From Nostoc punctiforme NIES-2108 (GTDB lineage: Bacteria > Cyanobacteriota > Cyanobacteriia > Cyanobacteriales > Nostocaceae): a DNA stretch of 49,247 nt. This document shows, piece after piece, positions 34,462 to 43,387 of the stretch. How positions within the stretch are numbered: the first letter of the stretch is position 1; each line of letters starts with the position of its first letter. Made by a program: the position numbers and the translations under genes. Under the pieces are notes generated by a model. It had not been told where the DNA came from. It ran no database searches and was given only the letters and a program-made list of their open reading frames with translations. Where the stretch lies: NCBI GenBank assembly GCA_003326195.1, contig LXQE01000155.1:45682-94928 (forward strand). The letters are read 5' to 3'.

Positions 34462-35007
34462 TTGTATCTCACCTCCTTGTGCAGAATGTATTGTCATATA
34501 TCAGTTCACCATTACTCGGTAGACAGTAGCCAGTATTTCATCTGTCACTGTGCCGTTATCGGCCATACACCCCAGCACAGTTTTTGTTAATCTGCCTTTA
34601 AAAGAGGCTTCCCATAGAAGGTCTGAGAAATAAAAATTCTCATACAGATCATCTGCTAGATTATTAAGCAGTATTTTTACTTAATTAAATTGGCTTCATC
34701 TTATTTACCTTTGTGTTTTATTTATTTACACAGGTAGTAATAAAGATTCCTTAGCCTATACTCTCTTATTGGCGACTATTTACACTTACGCCCAAGGGAA
34801 TATTTTTGAGACCAAACCTGAAGACTGTGATTTCAGGTTTGAGACAGTAGAATTTTACATTATTACCACAGTTTTTAAATAGTAGCGTTACAAGTGCTGT
34901 TTTACCACACAAAGTGACATTTTTTACAGAAAAAACATATATTTCGACCGTATAGGCTCTCAACCGAGTAATTACCCAAATTTTTATCCCCGCAAAGCAC
35001 CGGAGTT
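34462..35007. other. Intergenic region upstream of the DUF2949 gene
   Basis: A minus-strand frame (34501-34680) is open for 59 codons with protein-like text (LADDLYENFYFSDLLWEA, ADNGTVTDEILATVYRVM) but lacks an ATG at its 5' end, so it may be the tail of a lost gene or use an internal GTG or ATG start. A perfect 10-bp hairpin (CAAACCTGAA/TTCAGGTTTG) at 34813-34841 lies beyond the DUF192 gene. Confidence 0.4.
34813..34841. terminator. Hairpin downstream of the DUF192 lipoprotein gene
   Basis: CAAACCTGAA and TTCAGGTTTG pair perfectly with a 9-base loop, but there is no tight T-tract. Position beyond the DUF192 stop (167 bp) suggests transcript stabilisation or a weak terminator. Confidence 0.4.
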
Positions 35008-35514
35008 TCAAAATTCAATTTTGAGAATATCGCCCACTTTCAACTTCAATTCGGCAGATCTTCCAGCACGAAGTTCAATCACCTTATCAATTGGTGTATT
35101 AGGCCCATAGGTAGGACAAGGCTCACTTGTACAAGGAGGTGCAGCAACCTGAATATATTTAACTACACCTTTATGTAGAAATACCATATCCAGGGGTACT
35201 GGTACATTCTTCATCCAGAAACTGACTGGTTGTGCTGAAGGGAATCCAAACAGCATCCCCCGGTCATCTGGTAAAGCTGGTCGATACATCAATCCCATCG
35301 CTTGCTGTTTTGGCGTCTGTGCTACCTCTAATTGAATCGTTGTACCATTAGGTACAATGGCTTTAGCAGAAATTGGTAGTTTTTGACCTAAACTCTCTGG
35401 TGCTGGAGTTTTAGAACCAGAGGTGGGGCTAGGAGATTTAGCAGTTGTTGGCACAGAACAACCCATCAGAAAAATACTCAGCACTATCGAGAGCAAACTT
35501 AGCCGACGAGTCAT
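35008..35514 (-). CDS. DUF192-family lipoprotein
   Basis: The 168-residue protein begins with a signal peptide ending in a lipobox (LSIFLMGCS), so the mature protein should be lipid-anchored at Cys19. A short Pro/Ser-rich linker follows, then a DUF192 domain at about 55-168: LEVAQTPKQQAMGLMYRPAL, RGMLFGFPSAQPVSFWMKNV, PLDMVFLHKGVVKYI. The motif FWMKN-x2-PLDM is the core of the family. The function of DUF192 is unknown. A pair of Cys (PPCTSEPC) lies in the typical insert, so a disulphide is possible in the periplasm. Confidence 0.87.
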   Translation of the reverse strand: MTRRLSLLSIVLSIFLMGCSVPTTAKSPSPTSGSKTPAPESLGQKLPISAKAIVPNGTTIQLEVAQTPKQQAMGLMYRPALPDDRGMLFGFPSAQPVSFWMKNVPVPLDMVFLHKGVVKYIQVAAPPCTSEPCPTYGPNTPIDKVIELRAGRSAELKLKVGDILKIEF

Positions 35515-35605
35515 ATAGCTTTTCGATTTTGTAATTTAGACTTCAATTTTACAGTGTTGTAGCCAGAAAAATCCCTTGGATAAGAGGCAGCAGCACCCAA
35601 ATTTA

Positions 35606-35630
35606 CATTCCCAATCCGAAACTGGGAATG
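35606..35630. terminator. Hairpin downstream of the NblR-like gene
   Basis: CATTCCCA and TGGGAATG pair perfectly across a 9-base loop, 36 bp beyond the stop codon of the minus-strand regulator gene. No T-tract follows. Confidence 0.4.
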
Positions 35631-35665
35631 AGGCAAGGAGATAGGCAAACTCCCGCTACAGTATA

Positions 35666-36352
35666 CTAGGATTCTCTTAAAACGTACCCTACGCCTCGCA
35701 CTGTTTGAATGAGGCGCTTTTGACCTTCATCTTCGATTTTTAACCGCAAGTAACGGATGTACACTTCAATTACATTCGACTCACCCAGAAAGTCGTAACC
35801 CCAAACATTTTCTAGAATTTGTTCGCGGGTTAACACCTCACGGGGATGTTCCATTAAGAATTTTAATAGTTCAAATTCCTTCATTGTCAAGTCAATTGGT
35901 CGTCCGTTGTGTATGGCACGACGAGTTGCTATGTCTAAAATTAAATCCCCAAAGCGTAATTGCTCTGTGGTATCCACATCGGGTTTTAAGTAGAGGCGAA
36001 TCAACTTTAAAAAGTCTTCTGAGCGGTAAGGCTTGAGGATGTAATCATCCGCTCCAGCTTCTAGACAAGCTACACGATCGTCAACTGTATCCCTTGCCAT
36101 TAAAATCAATACAGGCGATCGCATACCAGTGCTTCTCATATTTTTGCACAATGAGAGTCCTGATTCTCCTGCTAACATCCGGTCTAAAACAATTAAAGCA
36201 GGCTGGCGATCGCGACAGTGTTGTAAACCACTCGTTGCATCATGAGCCAAAATTGATTCATAACCGGCTTCTTGCAAATCGCAAGAAAGCTGATTTGCAA
36301 GGCTCTCATCGGTTTCAATCACCAAAACACAAGGACTTTGAGCAACTGTCAT
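35666..36352 (-). CDS. nblR: OmpR-family response regulator, NblR-like
   Basis: The 228-residue protein has a receiver domain (about 8-120) and a winged-helix DNA-binding domain (about 130-228, DLTMKEFELLKFLMEHPREV, then TREQILENVWGYDF and YIRYLRLKIEDEG). The phospho-acceptor Asp lies in IVLDRMLAGESGLSLCKNMR. The acidic pair normally near residue 10 is VIETDES here, an alteration of the usual DDD/DDE. This sequence closely follows cyanobacterial NblR, which controls phycobilisome breakdown under stress. The symbol is by similarity I recall, and I am moderately sure. The next gene on the strand is NAD kinase upstream, separated by repeat tracts. Confidence 0.75.
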   Translation of the reverse strand: MTVAQSPCVLVIETDESLANQLSCDLQEAGYESILAHDATSGLQHCRDRQPALIVLDRMLAGESGLSLCKNMRSTGMRSPVLILMARDTVDDRVACLEAGADDYILKPYRSEDFLKLIRLYLKPDVDTTEQLRFGDLILDIATRRAIHNGRPIDLTMKEFELLKFLMEHPREVLTREQILENVWGYDFLGESNVIEVYIRYLRLKIEDEGQKRLIQTVRGVGYVLRES

Positions 36353-36533
36353 AACAATTTGGGATATTGGATTTGGGATTGTAAAGATATTCCAGAGAAA
36401 ATCTTTACATCAGTTATAAAGTGCAATTACGAGCTTTTAGTGATCTAGCAATTCTGATTTGACGCGCTGCTAAGGATGTTTTAGCACGTTCAGGTGTCAG
36501 CTATCGAATTCTCGGATGCAATCTTAATAACTA

Positions 36534-36723
36534 GGGCATTGGGCATGGGGCATTGGGCATGGGTAAAGAACAATTACCAATTCCCAATCACCAATTCCCA
36601 ATAGACATCTTTGCGAATTAACCTCTAAGCCTTATAAATTAGAGAATGAAAGCGTAACTTACGGATAGGTTTAATCCCCACCCAATGCCCAATGCCCAAT
36701 GCCCCATGCCCAATGCCCAATCC
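36534..36723. repeat. Inverted pair of tandem heptamer tracts
   Basis: A GGGCATTGGGCATGGGGCAT-type tract (36534-36565, plus related CCAATTCCCAA to 36602) is mirrored by CCCAATGCCCAATGCCCAAT-type sequence (36677-36723), with about 75 bp between. RNA or single-stranded DNA here could form a large hairpin between the NblR-like and NAD kinase genes. Confidence 0.65.
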
Positions 36724-37647
36724 CTACGGCAATTCTACCGAAGTTGGTTTAGCAATATGTGGTAAACCCCAACCTAATTTTTCTCGCAAAATTCGGAAAA
36801 ACTCAGGCGGTTGCAGGCGAATAAATCGGGCACTATATTGCGATCGCTCCATATATACTCGATCTTCTGGTAGGATATAGCACCCTCCATTACCATCTAC
36901 TACCATTACCAGCCGAGGAATATTGACTGGGTAGATATTGACGGATTCAGTATCTGGAAATACCAATGCTCTAGAAGCTAAGGAATGGGGACAAATTGGT
37001 ACTAGCTGTAAAACAGGTACGCCAGGAGTTACCACTGGGCCGCCAGCACTCAATGAGTAAGCTGTAGAACCAGTAGGCGTAGAAACAATCACACCATCTG
37101 CGGCAATATCTACTGGCGCATGATGCCCTATGGCAATTTCAAAATGGCACATAGAGGTCAAAGGTTCCCGGTGTAGCACCATTTCATTCAGGCATAGGGC
37201 TTCCCATAGCACTGAATCATCCCGAAACACTTTGACATTGAGCATGGCTCGTTCTTCAATTTCATACTCACCTGCCATCGCCTGCTCTAGTGCTTGGGGC
37301 AACTGATTCAGGAAAGTTTCCGTCAAAAATCCCATGTGGCCGGTATTCACTGTTAGCAGTGGAATACCACAAGGGGCTACTTGACGAGACGCTGCGAGAA
37401 CAGTGCCGTCTCCCCCTAATACCACTGCAAACTCCATATCTGAGTCAAAACCAGGGGGTGTCAGACCGTCAATGGGGGTGTGGCAAACAGGACTCTCCGG
37501 GTTAGGATAGCCCAGTATCCCACCAATACTCGATGTGATACATACATTCCAACCGGCTGCGGTTAGCTTGTCTTTCAACTCGATAGCGACACGGCCCGCT
37601 ATCGGTTTAACGTCATTGTAGATAATGCCTGCTTTCGGCACACTCAA
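36724..37647 (-). CDS. nadK: NAD kinase
   Basis: The 307-residue enzyme carries the family motifs: AVVLGGDGTVLAASRQVAP (GGDGT), LTVNTGHMGFLTE, LNEMVLHREPLTSM (the NE/D motif) and IVSTPTGSTAYSLSAGGPVV. It phosphorylates NAD+ to NADP+ using ATP or polyphosphate in the cytoplasm. In cyanobacteria it supplies NADP for photosynthetic electron transport. Its stop codon abuts the repeat tract of 36677-36723. The length is normal for cyanobacterial NAD kinase. Confidence 0.95.
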   Translation of the reverse strand: MSVPKAGIIYNDVKPIAGRVAIELKDKLTAAGWNVCITSSIGGILGYPNPESPVCHTPIDGLTPPGFDSDMEFAVVLGGDGTVLAASRQVAPCGIPLLTVNTGHMGFLTETFLNQLPQALEQAMAGEYEIEERAMLNVKVFRDDSVLWEALCLNEMVLHREPLTSMCHFEIAIGHHAPVDIAADGVIVSTPTGSTAYSLSAGGPVVTPGVPVLQLVPICPHSLASRALVFPDTESVNIYPVNIPRLVMVVDGNGGCYILPEDRVYMERSQYSARFIRLQPPEFFRILREKLGWGLPHIAKPTSVELP

Positions 37648-37772
37648 ATATCCAAATTTAGGCGATGCTTTGTATTCTGTTAATCCTTACACATTTTTGG
37701 TCATGTAGTCATTAATCTAGAGTCAAATATCCAGAGTCTAGAGTTTGACGACTAATGTCTGTTTTGTAATGA

Positions 37773-38771
37773 CTATTGACTATTGGCTTTTGAAGACTGT
37801 TTAAAAGGAGTTTTTTTAGGTTTCTGCTTTTTATTTTTATTTTTCTGGTAGTCTACTTCTTTGAGTTTCTTCATGATTCGGCTGAAGTACTCTTGGAGAT
37901 AACTTTCTAAGGTTGTGGTTTGTTGCGGATCTAAACCAAAGACTGTATATACTTCATCCATTGAAGCATTTAACTGTTTACCACTAGCCAATACTTCTGT
38001 AAATGCTAGCCTGTCTGCTACGTTCCATCCCCACTGAAAGAACCGCATTATGCCCCGCACAACACGCAGTAAGTTTATTGGCATCCGCGTTACTCTGGCA
38101 TCTTTTCCAGATAAGCGTTCGCACAGGTTGATAATTTCTTCTGCACTCCATGCACGAGTACCAACTACAGGAAAAGCTTGGTTTTCCGTTTCTGGTACAC
38201 TCAATGCTCGGATTGCAAACTTAGCAATGTCCTGAGTGTCCATATAGGCGATGGGCGAAGAATTACCTGTTACCCAAACTGGCTGTCCTTCCAAAATGGG
38301 AATCCCATACTGACCGATTAAACCTTGCATAAACCCAGCTAGCCGCAAGATGGTATAATTCAAGCCTGACTCAGCCAGGAATAGTTCTGTACACCGCTTA
38401 ATTTCCATTAGCGGCACTTCTGGGTATTTATCAGCATCTAAAATTGAAAAGAAAATAAAACGCTCGACACCCGCTGCTTTTGCCGCTTGAATCAATGCTA
38501 CTTTGCCTTCCCAGTCCACTTGTTTGATACTCAGTGAATCTGTAGGACGAGAGGTTGAGGCATCAATAACTTGGGTTACACCAACTAAAGCTTCCGCTAG
38601 GGTATCGGGGTAACGTAAATTTCCCGGAACGAGTTCTGCACCCCATTCTTTGAGAAAAGCTGCTTTTTTACTGCTGCGCACAAGACAGCGTACTTTATAT
38701 CCCTCATCGATAGCACGACGAGCCACTTGTCTTCCTAAGGTGCCAGTGGCACCGACGATTAATAATGTCAT
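37773..38771 (-). CDS. Ycf39-like NAD(P)-binding SDR (photosystem II assembly family)
   Basis: The 332-residue protein begins TLLIVGATGTLGRQVARRAI, a GxxGxxG dinucleotide-binding motif, and continues as an atypical SDR (NmrA-like) without a catalytic Tyr-x3-Lys. Key stretches: VRCLVRSSKKAAFLKEWGAE, FIFFSILDADKYPEVPLMEI, YTILRLAGFMQGLIGQY and TWSAEE-like AWSAEEIINLCERL. Ycf39 helps deliver chlorophyll to newly made D1 during photosystem II assembly, with HliC/HliD. A Lys-rich tail (about 305-332, KKLKEVDYQKNKNKKQK) is unusual. petM lies 258 bp upstream on the same strand. Confidence 0.88.
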   Translation of the reverse strand: MTLLIVGATGTLGRQVARRAIDEGYKVRCLVRSSKKAAFLKEWGAELVPGNLRYPDTLAEALVGVTQVIDASTSRPTDSLSIKQVDWEGKVALIQAAKAAGVERFIFFSILDADKYPEVPLMEIKRCTELFLAESGLNYTILRLAGFMQGLIGQYGIPILEGQPVWVTGNSSPIAYMDTQDIAKFAIRALSVPETENQAFPVVGTRAWSAEEIINLCERLSGKDARVTRMPINLLRVVRGIMRFFQWGWNVADRLAFTEVLASGKQLNASMDEVYTVFGLDPQQTTTLESYLQEYFSRIMKKLKEVDYQKNKNKKQKPKKTPFKQSSKANSQ

Positions 38772-39029
38772 GAGGGTTGTAATAAATTTTAATGTTTTAT
38801 GAAAAGAATGTTATCAGAATAACCTATGCAAACAAAAGTTTACATCTTTTCTCAGAAAATCAATTTATTTGGATAGACTCATGGGAAAATAGCTGTCCGA
38901 TTAACGGACAAGCTTTTTTCTCATATTGATGAAAAGGGAGTAGAGAATGGGGAAGGTGGCCCCTCTGGAGATAAGGGGTAATGGGGAGTGGGGAGAATAA
39001 TAACTCCTAACTCAGCACTCAGAATTCAA

Positions 39030-39134
39030 TTATTCTTCTGTGCCTTGAATTTTTAGTAACAACGCGCCTAAGCCCCAGCCTACGAAGATTAAACCGAAAG
39101 ACAGTAGAGCTGCATTCAAAATTTCGCCGCCCAT
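39030..39134 (-). CDS. petM: Cytochrome b6f complex subunit VII (PetM)
   Basis: A 34-residue membrane peptide reads MGGEILNAALLSFGLIFVGW followed by GLGALLLKIQGTEE. It is one transmembrane helix with a short acidic C-terminus, the standard PetM length. PetM is a small peripheral helix of the cytochrome b6f complex in the thylakoid membrane. GGAGA lies about nine bases before its ATG. The next gene on the strand is the Ycf39-like gene, so the two may share a transcript. Confidence 0.92.
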   Translation of the reverse strand: MGGEILNAALLSFGLIFVGWGLGALLLKIQGTEE

Positions 39135-39339
39135 TAGTGTGATTCTCCTTATGCAAATTGGTGTGTAAACTAGGTCTACCAGAAGCTTTTCAACAGTTGC
39201 TAGGATTAGACCTGTGTAAACAATTTTAAACTAGTTTAGCAGGTAATCCCTAGTGGTTTGGGGGGCAATCCCTACTGTTGACAGAAGGGAAGATGGGTAG
39301 ATGGGAAAAATTTGATAATAATAATTATGAAGAGATTTT

Positions 39340-40434
39340 ATGTATCAAAATAATCAAGGTGGTTTAATAAATTTTGTGAAAGAGAATCGTCCGCGTTTGG
39401 CACTGACGCTTGGAGATCCGGGAGGGATTGGGCCGGAGGTAATTTTGAAAGCTTTAGCTGATCCAGAAATTCGTAAAAAATATGACGTTACAGTAGTGGG
39501 TAACGGAGATTTGCTGGCACAGATTTATTACAAACTGAATTTAACAGAGAATTTAGTAGCTTTGGCAAATCCAGACGACTTGTCAATCAGTGATGTGCAG
39601 TTGGATGGAAAAATTAAAGGTGAAATTATTTCAGGAATAGGTAATGCAGCCAGTGGTGCGGCTAGTTTTGCGTATATGGAATATACGATCGCTCAAACAC
39701 TGGCTGGTAAATTTGATGGTATTGTCACAGGGCCGATCGCTAAATCTGCTTGGAAAGCCGCAGGATATAATTATCCAGGGCAAACAGAACTTTTGGCACA
39801 AAAATCAGGTGTTGACCGTTTTGGGATGTTGTTTGTAGCGCGATCGCCTCATACTGGTTGGACACTCCGCGCCTTACTTGCAACCACACATATTCCCCTA
39901 CGTCAAGTAGCGGATGTGTTGACACCGCAGTTGTTGACACAAAAACTAGATTTGCTGGTGGAGTGTTTAGAGAAAGATTTTGGTATATATAGAGGGAGAA
40001 TTGCGATCGCAGGTTTGAATCCCCACAGTGGCGAACAGGGACAACTTGGACATGAAGAACAAGATTGGTTAATTCCCTGGTTGGAGCAAGAGCGGCAAAA
40101 CAGACCACAATTGCAGTTAGATGGGCCGATACCGCCAGATACAATGTGGGTTAAACCTGGTCAAGCTTGGTATGGAAATTCTTTAGTACAAAATCCAGCT
40201 GATGGCTACTTGGCACTTTACCACGACCAAGGCTTAATTCCTGTGAAGCTGATGGCGTTTGATCGGGCAGTTAATACTTCTATAGGTCTTCCTTTCATTC
40301 GCACTTCACCCGATCACGGAACAGCGTTTGATATTGCGGGTAAAGGAATTGCTGATGCTACGAGTATGAAAGCAGCAATACATTTAGCGGCTGAGTTGGT
40401 TAGTCAAAGATTGGCTAAGAAAAATAATGAATAA
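39340..40434 (+). CDS. pdxA: 4-hydroxythreonine-4-phosphate dehydrogenase
   Basis: The 364-residue enzyme starts MYQNNQGGLINFVKENRPRL; the core begins LALTLGDPGGIGPEVILKAL. Further motifs: GPIAKSAWKAAGYNYPGQTE, VARSPHTGWTLRALLATTHI (His metal ligand), AIAGLNPHSGEQGQLGHEE (His ligand) and VKPGQAWYGNSL, HDQGLIPVKL (His ligand). It oxidises 4-phosphohydroxy-L-threonine in the DXP-independent-of-PdxS route to pyridoxine 5'-phosphate. The N-terminal ten residues before RPRLALTLGD are not conserved, so the exact start is uncertain. Confidence 0.96.
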   Translation: MYQNNQGGLINFVKENRPRLALTLGDPGGIGPEVILKALADPEIRKKYDVTVVGNGDLLAQIYYKLNLTENLVALANPDDLSISDVQLDGKIKGEIISGIGNAASGAASFAYMEYTIAQTLAGKFDGIVTGPIAKSAWKAAGYNYPGQTELLAQKSGVDRFGMLFVARSPHTGWTLRALLATTHIPLRQVADVLTPQLLTQKLDLLVECLEKDFGIYRGRIAIAGLNPHSGEQGQLGHEEQDWLIPWLEQERQNRPQLQLDGPIPPDTMWVKPGQAWYGNSLVQNPADGYLALYHDQGLIPVKLMAFDRAVNTSIGLPFIRTSPDHGTAFDIAGKGIADATSMKAAIHLAAELVSQRLAKKNNE

Positions 40435-40548
40435 TCTTTAAGTACAGCTTTGCTTAAAATCGTCAAGACACGACCAAATCAGTTCTGAATATAGTTCAAT
40501 TAAGCATTTCTTTCTTCTCTCAGTGTTGTCTGTATCTCTGTAGTAGCT

Positions 40549-41268
40549 TTAAAAACTAGTATTATCATCGGGTGCTTCAAACTTGTAACCATAGCCCCGC
40601 ACAGTTTTAATAAACTCCGGTATGCTGGGATCGACTTCCATCTTTTTGCGAAGCTGACCAATATGCACATCAACCACCCGGCCATCTCCTATGTAGTCGC
40701 AACCCCAGATTTTTTGGATTAGCTGTGGACGACTCCAAGCCTGATTAGGATGACTTGCTAAAAAATGTAAGATATTAAATTCTAGCGCTGTTAAGGCAAG
40801 AGTTTTATCGTTAAGTGTTACCTCCCGTCCCTCTGGATTAATTACTAGCTGCTTGAAAACGATACGTTGTGTTGGGGAGGGATTGATGTAGCGTATCCGC
40901 CTCAAAAGAGCTTCTACTCTAACTTCAACTTCTGCAAGACTAAATGGTTTAGTCATGAAATCATCAGCACCTGCACTTAAGATTTTAATTTTATCAGCCT
41001 CGTCAGTCCTACTAGTCAGTATCAGCACTAAAACATTAGTACGACTCTGCATTTCTTGGCAAAGGTTATAACCAGTAACATCCGGCAAATTCCAATCCAG
41101 AATTACTAAAGCTGGGTTGAATTGCTCAAACAACGATAAGGCAGTCCTACCATCTGCTGCCGACTCTATTTGATATTTCCGACTTAAAAAACGATAGACG
41201 AGATTTCGAACACCGAAGTCGTCATCAACGATCAGAATTTTGGGAGTAGTACCAGTAACCATAACCAT
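40549..41268 (-). CDS. OmpR-family response regulator
   Basis: The 239-residue protein has a receiver domain with a full acidic pocket (ILIVDDDFGVR), phospho-acceptor Asp (LVILDWNLPDVTGYNLCQEM), Thr/Ser (LVLILTSRTDEA) and Lys (DDFMTKPFS). The DNA-binding domain at about 135-230 holds LNDKTLALTALEFNILHFLA and SRPQLIQKIWGCDYIGDGRV. The cognate histidine kinase is not adjacent. MVTGTTPKI at residue 3 is another start. A promoter should lie in the 1.1-kb gap upstream. Confidence 0.9.
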   Translation of the reverse strand: MVMVTGTTPKILIVDDDFGVRNLVYRFLSRKYQIESAADGRTALSLFEQFNPALVILDWNLPDVTGYNLCQEMQSRTNVLVLILTSRTDEADKIKILSAGADDFMTKPFSLAEVEVRVEALLRRIRYINPSPTQRIVFKQLVINPEGREVTLNDKTLALTALEFNILHFLASHPNQAWSRPQLIQKIWGCDYIGDGRVVDVHIGQLRKKMEVDPSIPEFIKTVRGYGYKFEAPDDNTSF

Positions 41269-42397
41269 AATGCTGTCTATTGTAGATTGGGCAATTTGCT
41301 GTTGTGCCAGCTTTAATTTACGTGTTTCTGTTGAGTACCATCGCTACTGTAGTACTTGTGTACATTTAATTTTCCATGAAGCCGATCACAACCTCAGCCA
41401 TCATCATGCCGATAAAATTTATAATTATGGCATGATTTTTGCATAATTTTGAATTTGTATTGTATAATATTAAAATTTTACATTTGGAATAAGTGTAATT
41501 AAAAACCATCTCCGTAACCGCAAATAGTCAAAAGACACATCCAGAAGCGACGGCAATTGCTATAACTTTAAAAGAGTAACGCACTCCCTGATTAATTAGG
41601 TCTCTACAAAGGCTCACAAACTAACTTATCAGCCAATCTAGATTCTCAACTCCTACTTACTCGACTGTACTATAACCAATAGGTATGATCTCTTAAAGAA
41701 GGTCTACGAAAATCTACCCTGGTGCATTTACATGTAGTTGCTCTCTTAAGCATATACTATACTACAAGTTTCAACCTGAGCTATGACAAGCCAAGGACTG
41801 AAAGCATCGCCAGAAGGTATATAGGGCGTCAAAACCAGCTTTAACAGACAAAAGCAAGAATTGCTCTAGCAATATTATGATGTCAAGAAATTGCTAGGAG
41901 CTTGTTTCAATAGTACTGCTGACAGTAGAATTCAGAAATAAAATACCCTTGATCTTTGGGTAACAGATTTAGTTTGTGTACCTCACAAACTTCTAATCTG
42001 CTGTATAGAACTCTACAAGTTTAGCAGGAGATTGAGGAGACATTATTATTAGCGATCGCTGATATTCAAAAGGTATCAATTACTAGATTTATCGCTAAAT
42101 ATTTTTGGTTTTAAACTAATATTTTTTTCGATTTATGAGGAATTTGGTAATATCTAAAATCTCTAAATCACTAAAATATCAAAAATATAAACTTTAAATA
42201 TATCGAATTGATTTAAAGAAAGAATTCTATATCCATACTCTCAAATGGCGTTATTTACAATTGATTAATTGGTAGAATTTCTGGAAATTCCTCAGTCTAT
42301 CTGAGGAGAGAGTTTGAGGATATTCATACCAGAGAAAGATCAATTAAATATCTTGAGTTCGCTAAATTACTATTAATATCGTCAGCGAGGAAAAATT
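41269..42397. other. Long intergenic region before the rhodanese gene
   Basis: AT-rich, 1.1 kb, with stop codons throughout. The only coding relic seen is at 41783-41860 (see that entry). A HIP1 site (GCGATCGC) lies at about 42052. The promoter of the rhodanese gene should be in the right-hand part. Confidence 0.45.
41783..41860 (+). pseudogene. Relic of the N-terminal DNA-binding segment of a NACHT/STAND-type protein
   Basis: ATG at 41783 starts MTSQGLKASPEGI, then a stop; shifting frame restores ASKPALTDKSK. Together this matches the N-terminal signature found on cyanobacterial NACHT-domain proteins (MTSQGLKASPEGIRxAKTALTDKT). Nothing further of the gene is left, so this is a remnant of a lost or decayed regulator or defence gene. 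Confidence 0.45.
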
Positions 42398-43087
42398 ATG
42401 GTTAATAATTTAGTAGGCGGCATCATTCCCCCCCAGCCACCAATAGAAGCACAAACTGATGCTCATACCCTCAAGACTCGTCTGGAATGGGGTGAACCAG
42501 CTTTTACAATTTTGGATGTGCGCGATCGCTCGATCTTCAATGAAGGTCACATTATGGGAGCAATGCCAATGCCAGCAGATGAATTGGTAGAGCGTGCAGT
42601 TGCTTCTTTAGATAAGAGCCGTGACATTTACCTTTACGGTGATAATGATCAAGAAACTGCCCAAGCTGCACAACAACTGCGCTCTAATGGATTTGAGCAT
42701 GTCTCCCAACTCAAAGGTGGTCTTGGCGCATGGAAATCGATCGGTGGCCCAACAGAAGGCATTGTTGAATCAAAAACTCCTCCAGGTGCAGATGACTACA
42801 ATGTTGTAGATCGGCTAAAAAACCACCAAGAAAATCTGCAAAAGGGTGGTACTAGCGCGACGGAATCCATTAAACAGGGAGCTAGTAACCTTAAGGAAGG
42901 CATTCAAGAAGGAGCCAGTAATCTTAAGGAAGGTATTCAAGAGCAAGCAAGTAACCTCAAGGAAGGTATTCAAGAGGGAGCAAGTAACCTCAAGGAAGGC
43001 ATTCAAGAGGGAGCAAGTAACCTCAAGGAAGGTGCTAGTGAATCTAAAACTCCTGGAAGCACTGATAATTCCAATGTTGGCTCTTAG
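42398..43087 (+). CDS. Rhodanese-like protein lacking the catalytic Cys, with LEA-like 11-residue repeats
   Basis: The 229-residue protein has a rhodanese-like domain at about 22-115 (LEWGEPAFTILDVRDRSIFN, EGHIMGAMPMPADEL, RDIYLYGDNDQETAQAAQQL, LKGGLGAWKSIGGP). The active-site loop, normally YCxxGxRS, reads YGDNDQET, so the catalytic cysteine is missing and sulphur transfer is unlikely. Residues 161-215 hold five copies of an 11-residue unit GASNLKEGIQE (one starts with Q), an amphipathic helical repeat like group 3 LEA proteins. This fits protection of membranes or proteins during drying. No signal peptide. The gene stands alone. Confidence 0.85.
   Translation: MVNNLVGGIIPPQPPIEAQTDAHTLKTRLEWGEPAFTILDVRDRSIFNEGHIMGAMPMPADELVERAVASLDKSRDIYLYGDNDQETAQAAQQLRSNGFEHVSQLKGGLGAWKSIGGPTEGIVESKTPPGADDYNVVDRLKNHQENLQKGGTSATESIKQGASNLKEGIQEGASNLKEGIQEQASNLKEGIQEGASNLKEGIQEGASNLKEGASESKTPGSTDNSNVGS
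42878..43042. repeat. Five 33-bp tandem units coding 11-residue repeats
   Basis: The units encode GASNLKEGIQE with few base changes between copies, so the array is recent or kept uniform. It may vary in copy number between strains. Confidence 0.85.
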
Positions 43088-43243
43088 GCAGAAAATACAG
43101 CAGAATTCAGGAGCAAAGCCGGAGACGCTCCGCCTCCGGTCAGAATCCAGAAGTAAAACAGGCTTTATACATACCTGACTTTGAGACGAATCGTTGTTTC
43201 CAACACTTTCCTTGAAATCTGCTGTAACTTAGAATGAGGGTTT

Positions 43244-43292
43244 GTAGTAAGCACTTTAGTGCTTGGAAAATAATGACTTTAGTCCTTACTAC
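43244..43292. repeat. Three-way-junction-like hairpin repeat between convergent genes
   Basis: GTAGTAAG (43244-43251) pairs with CTTACTAC (43285-43292), enclosing two small hairpins (AGCACTTTAGTGCT and GACTTTAGTC). It lies between the rhodanese and RNase D stop codons and is of a kind dispersed in Nostoc genomes; it may act as a two-way terminator. Confidence 0.6.
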
Positions 43293-43387
43293 GAACTTGC
43301 TTATCTATCAATTTCAACTTGACATATAACTAGTTGGGATTGACATCAATAAAAATTTCTTGTCACTATTCCCCATTATCTATTCGA

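Noticed and set aside
34766..35011. 81-codon minus-strand ORF overlapping the DUF192 stop
   Set aside because: Composition unlike a protein and it contains the hairpin of 34813-34841.
42878..43042. CRISPR-like spaced repeat
   Set aside because: The 33-bp units are contiguous and in frame in a gene; no spacers.
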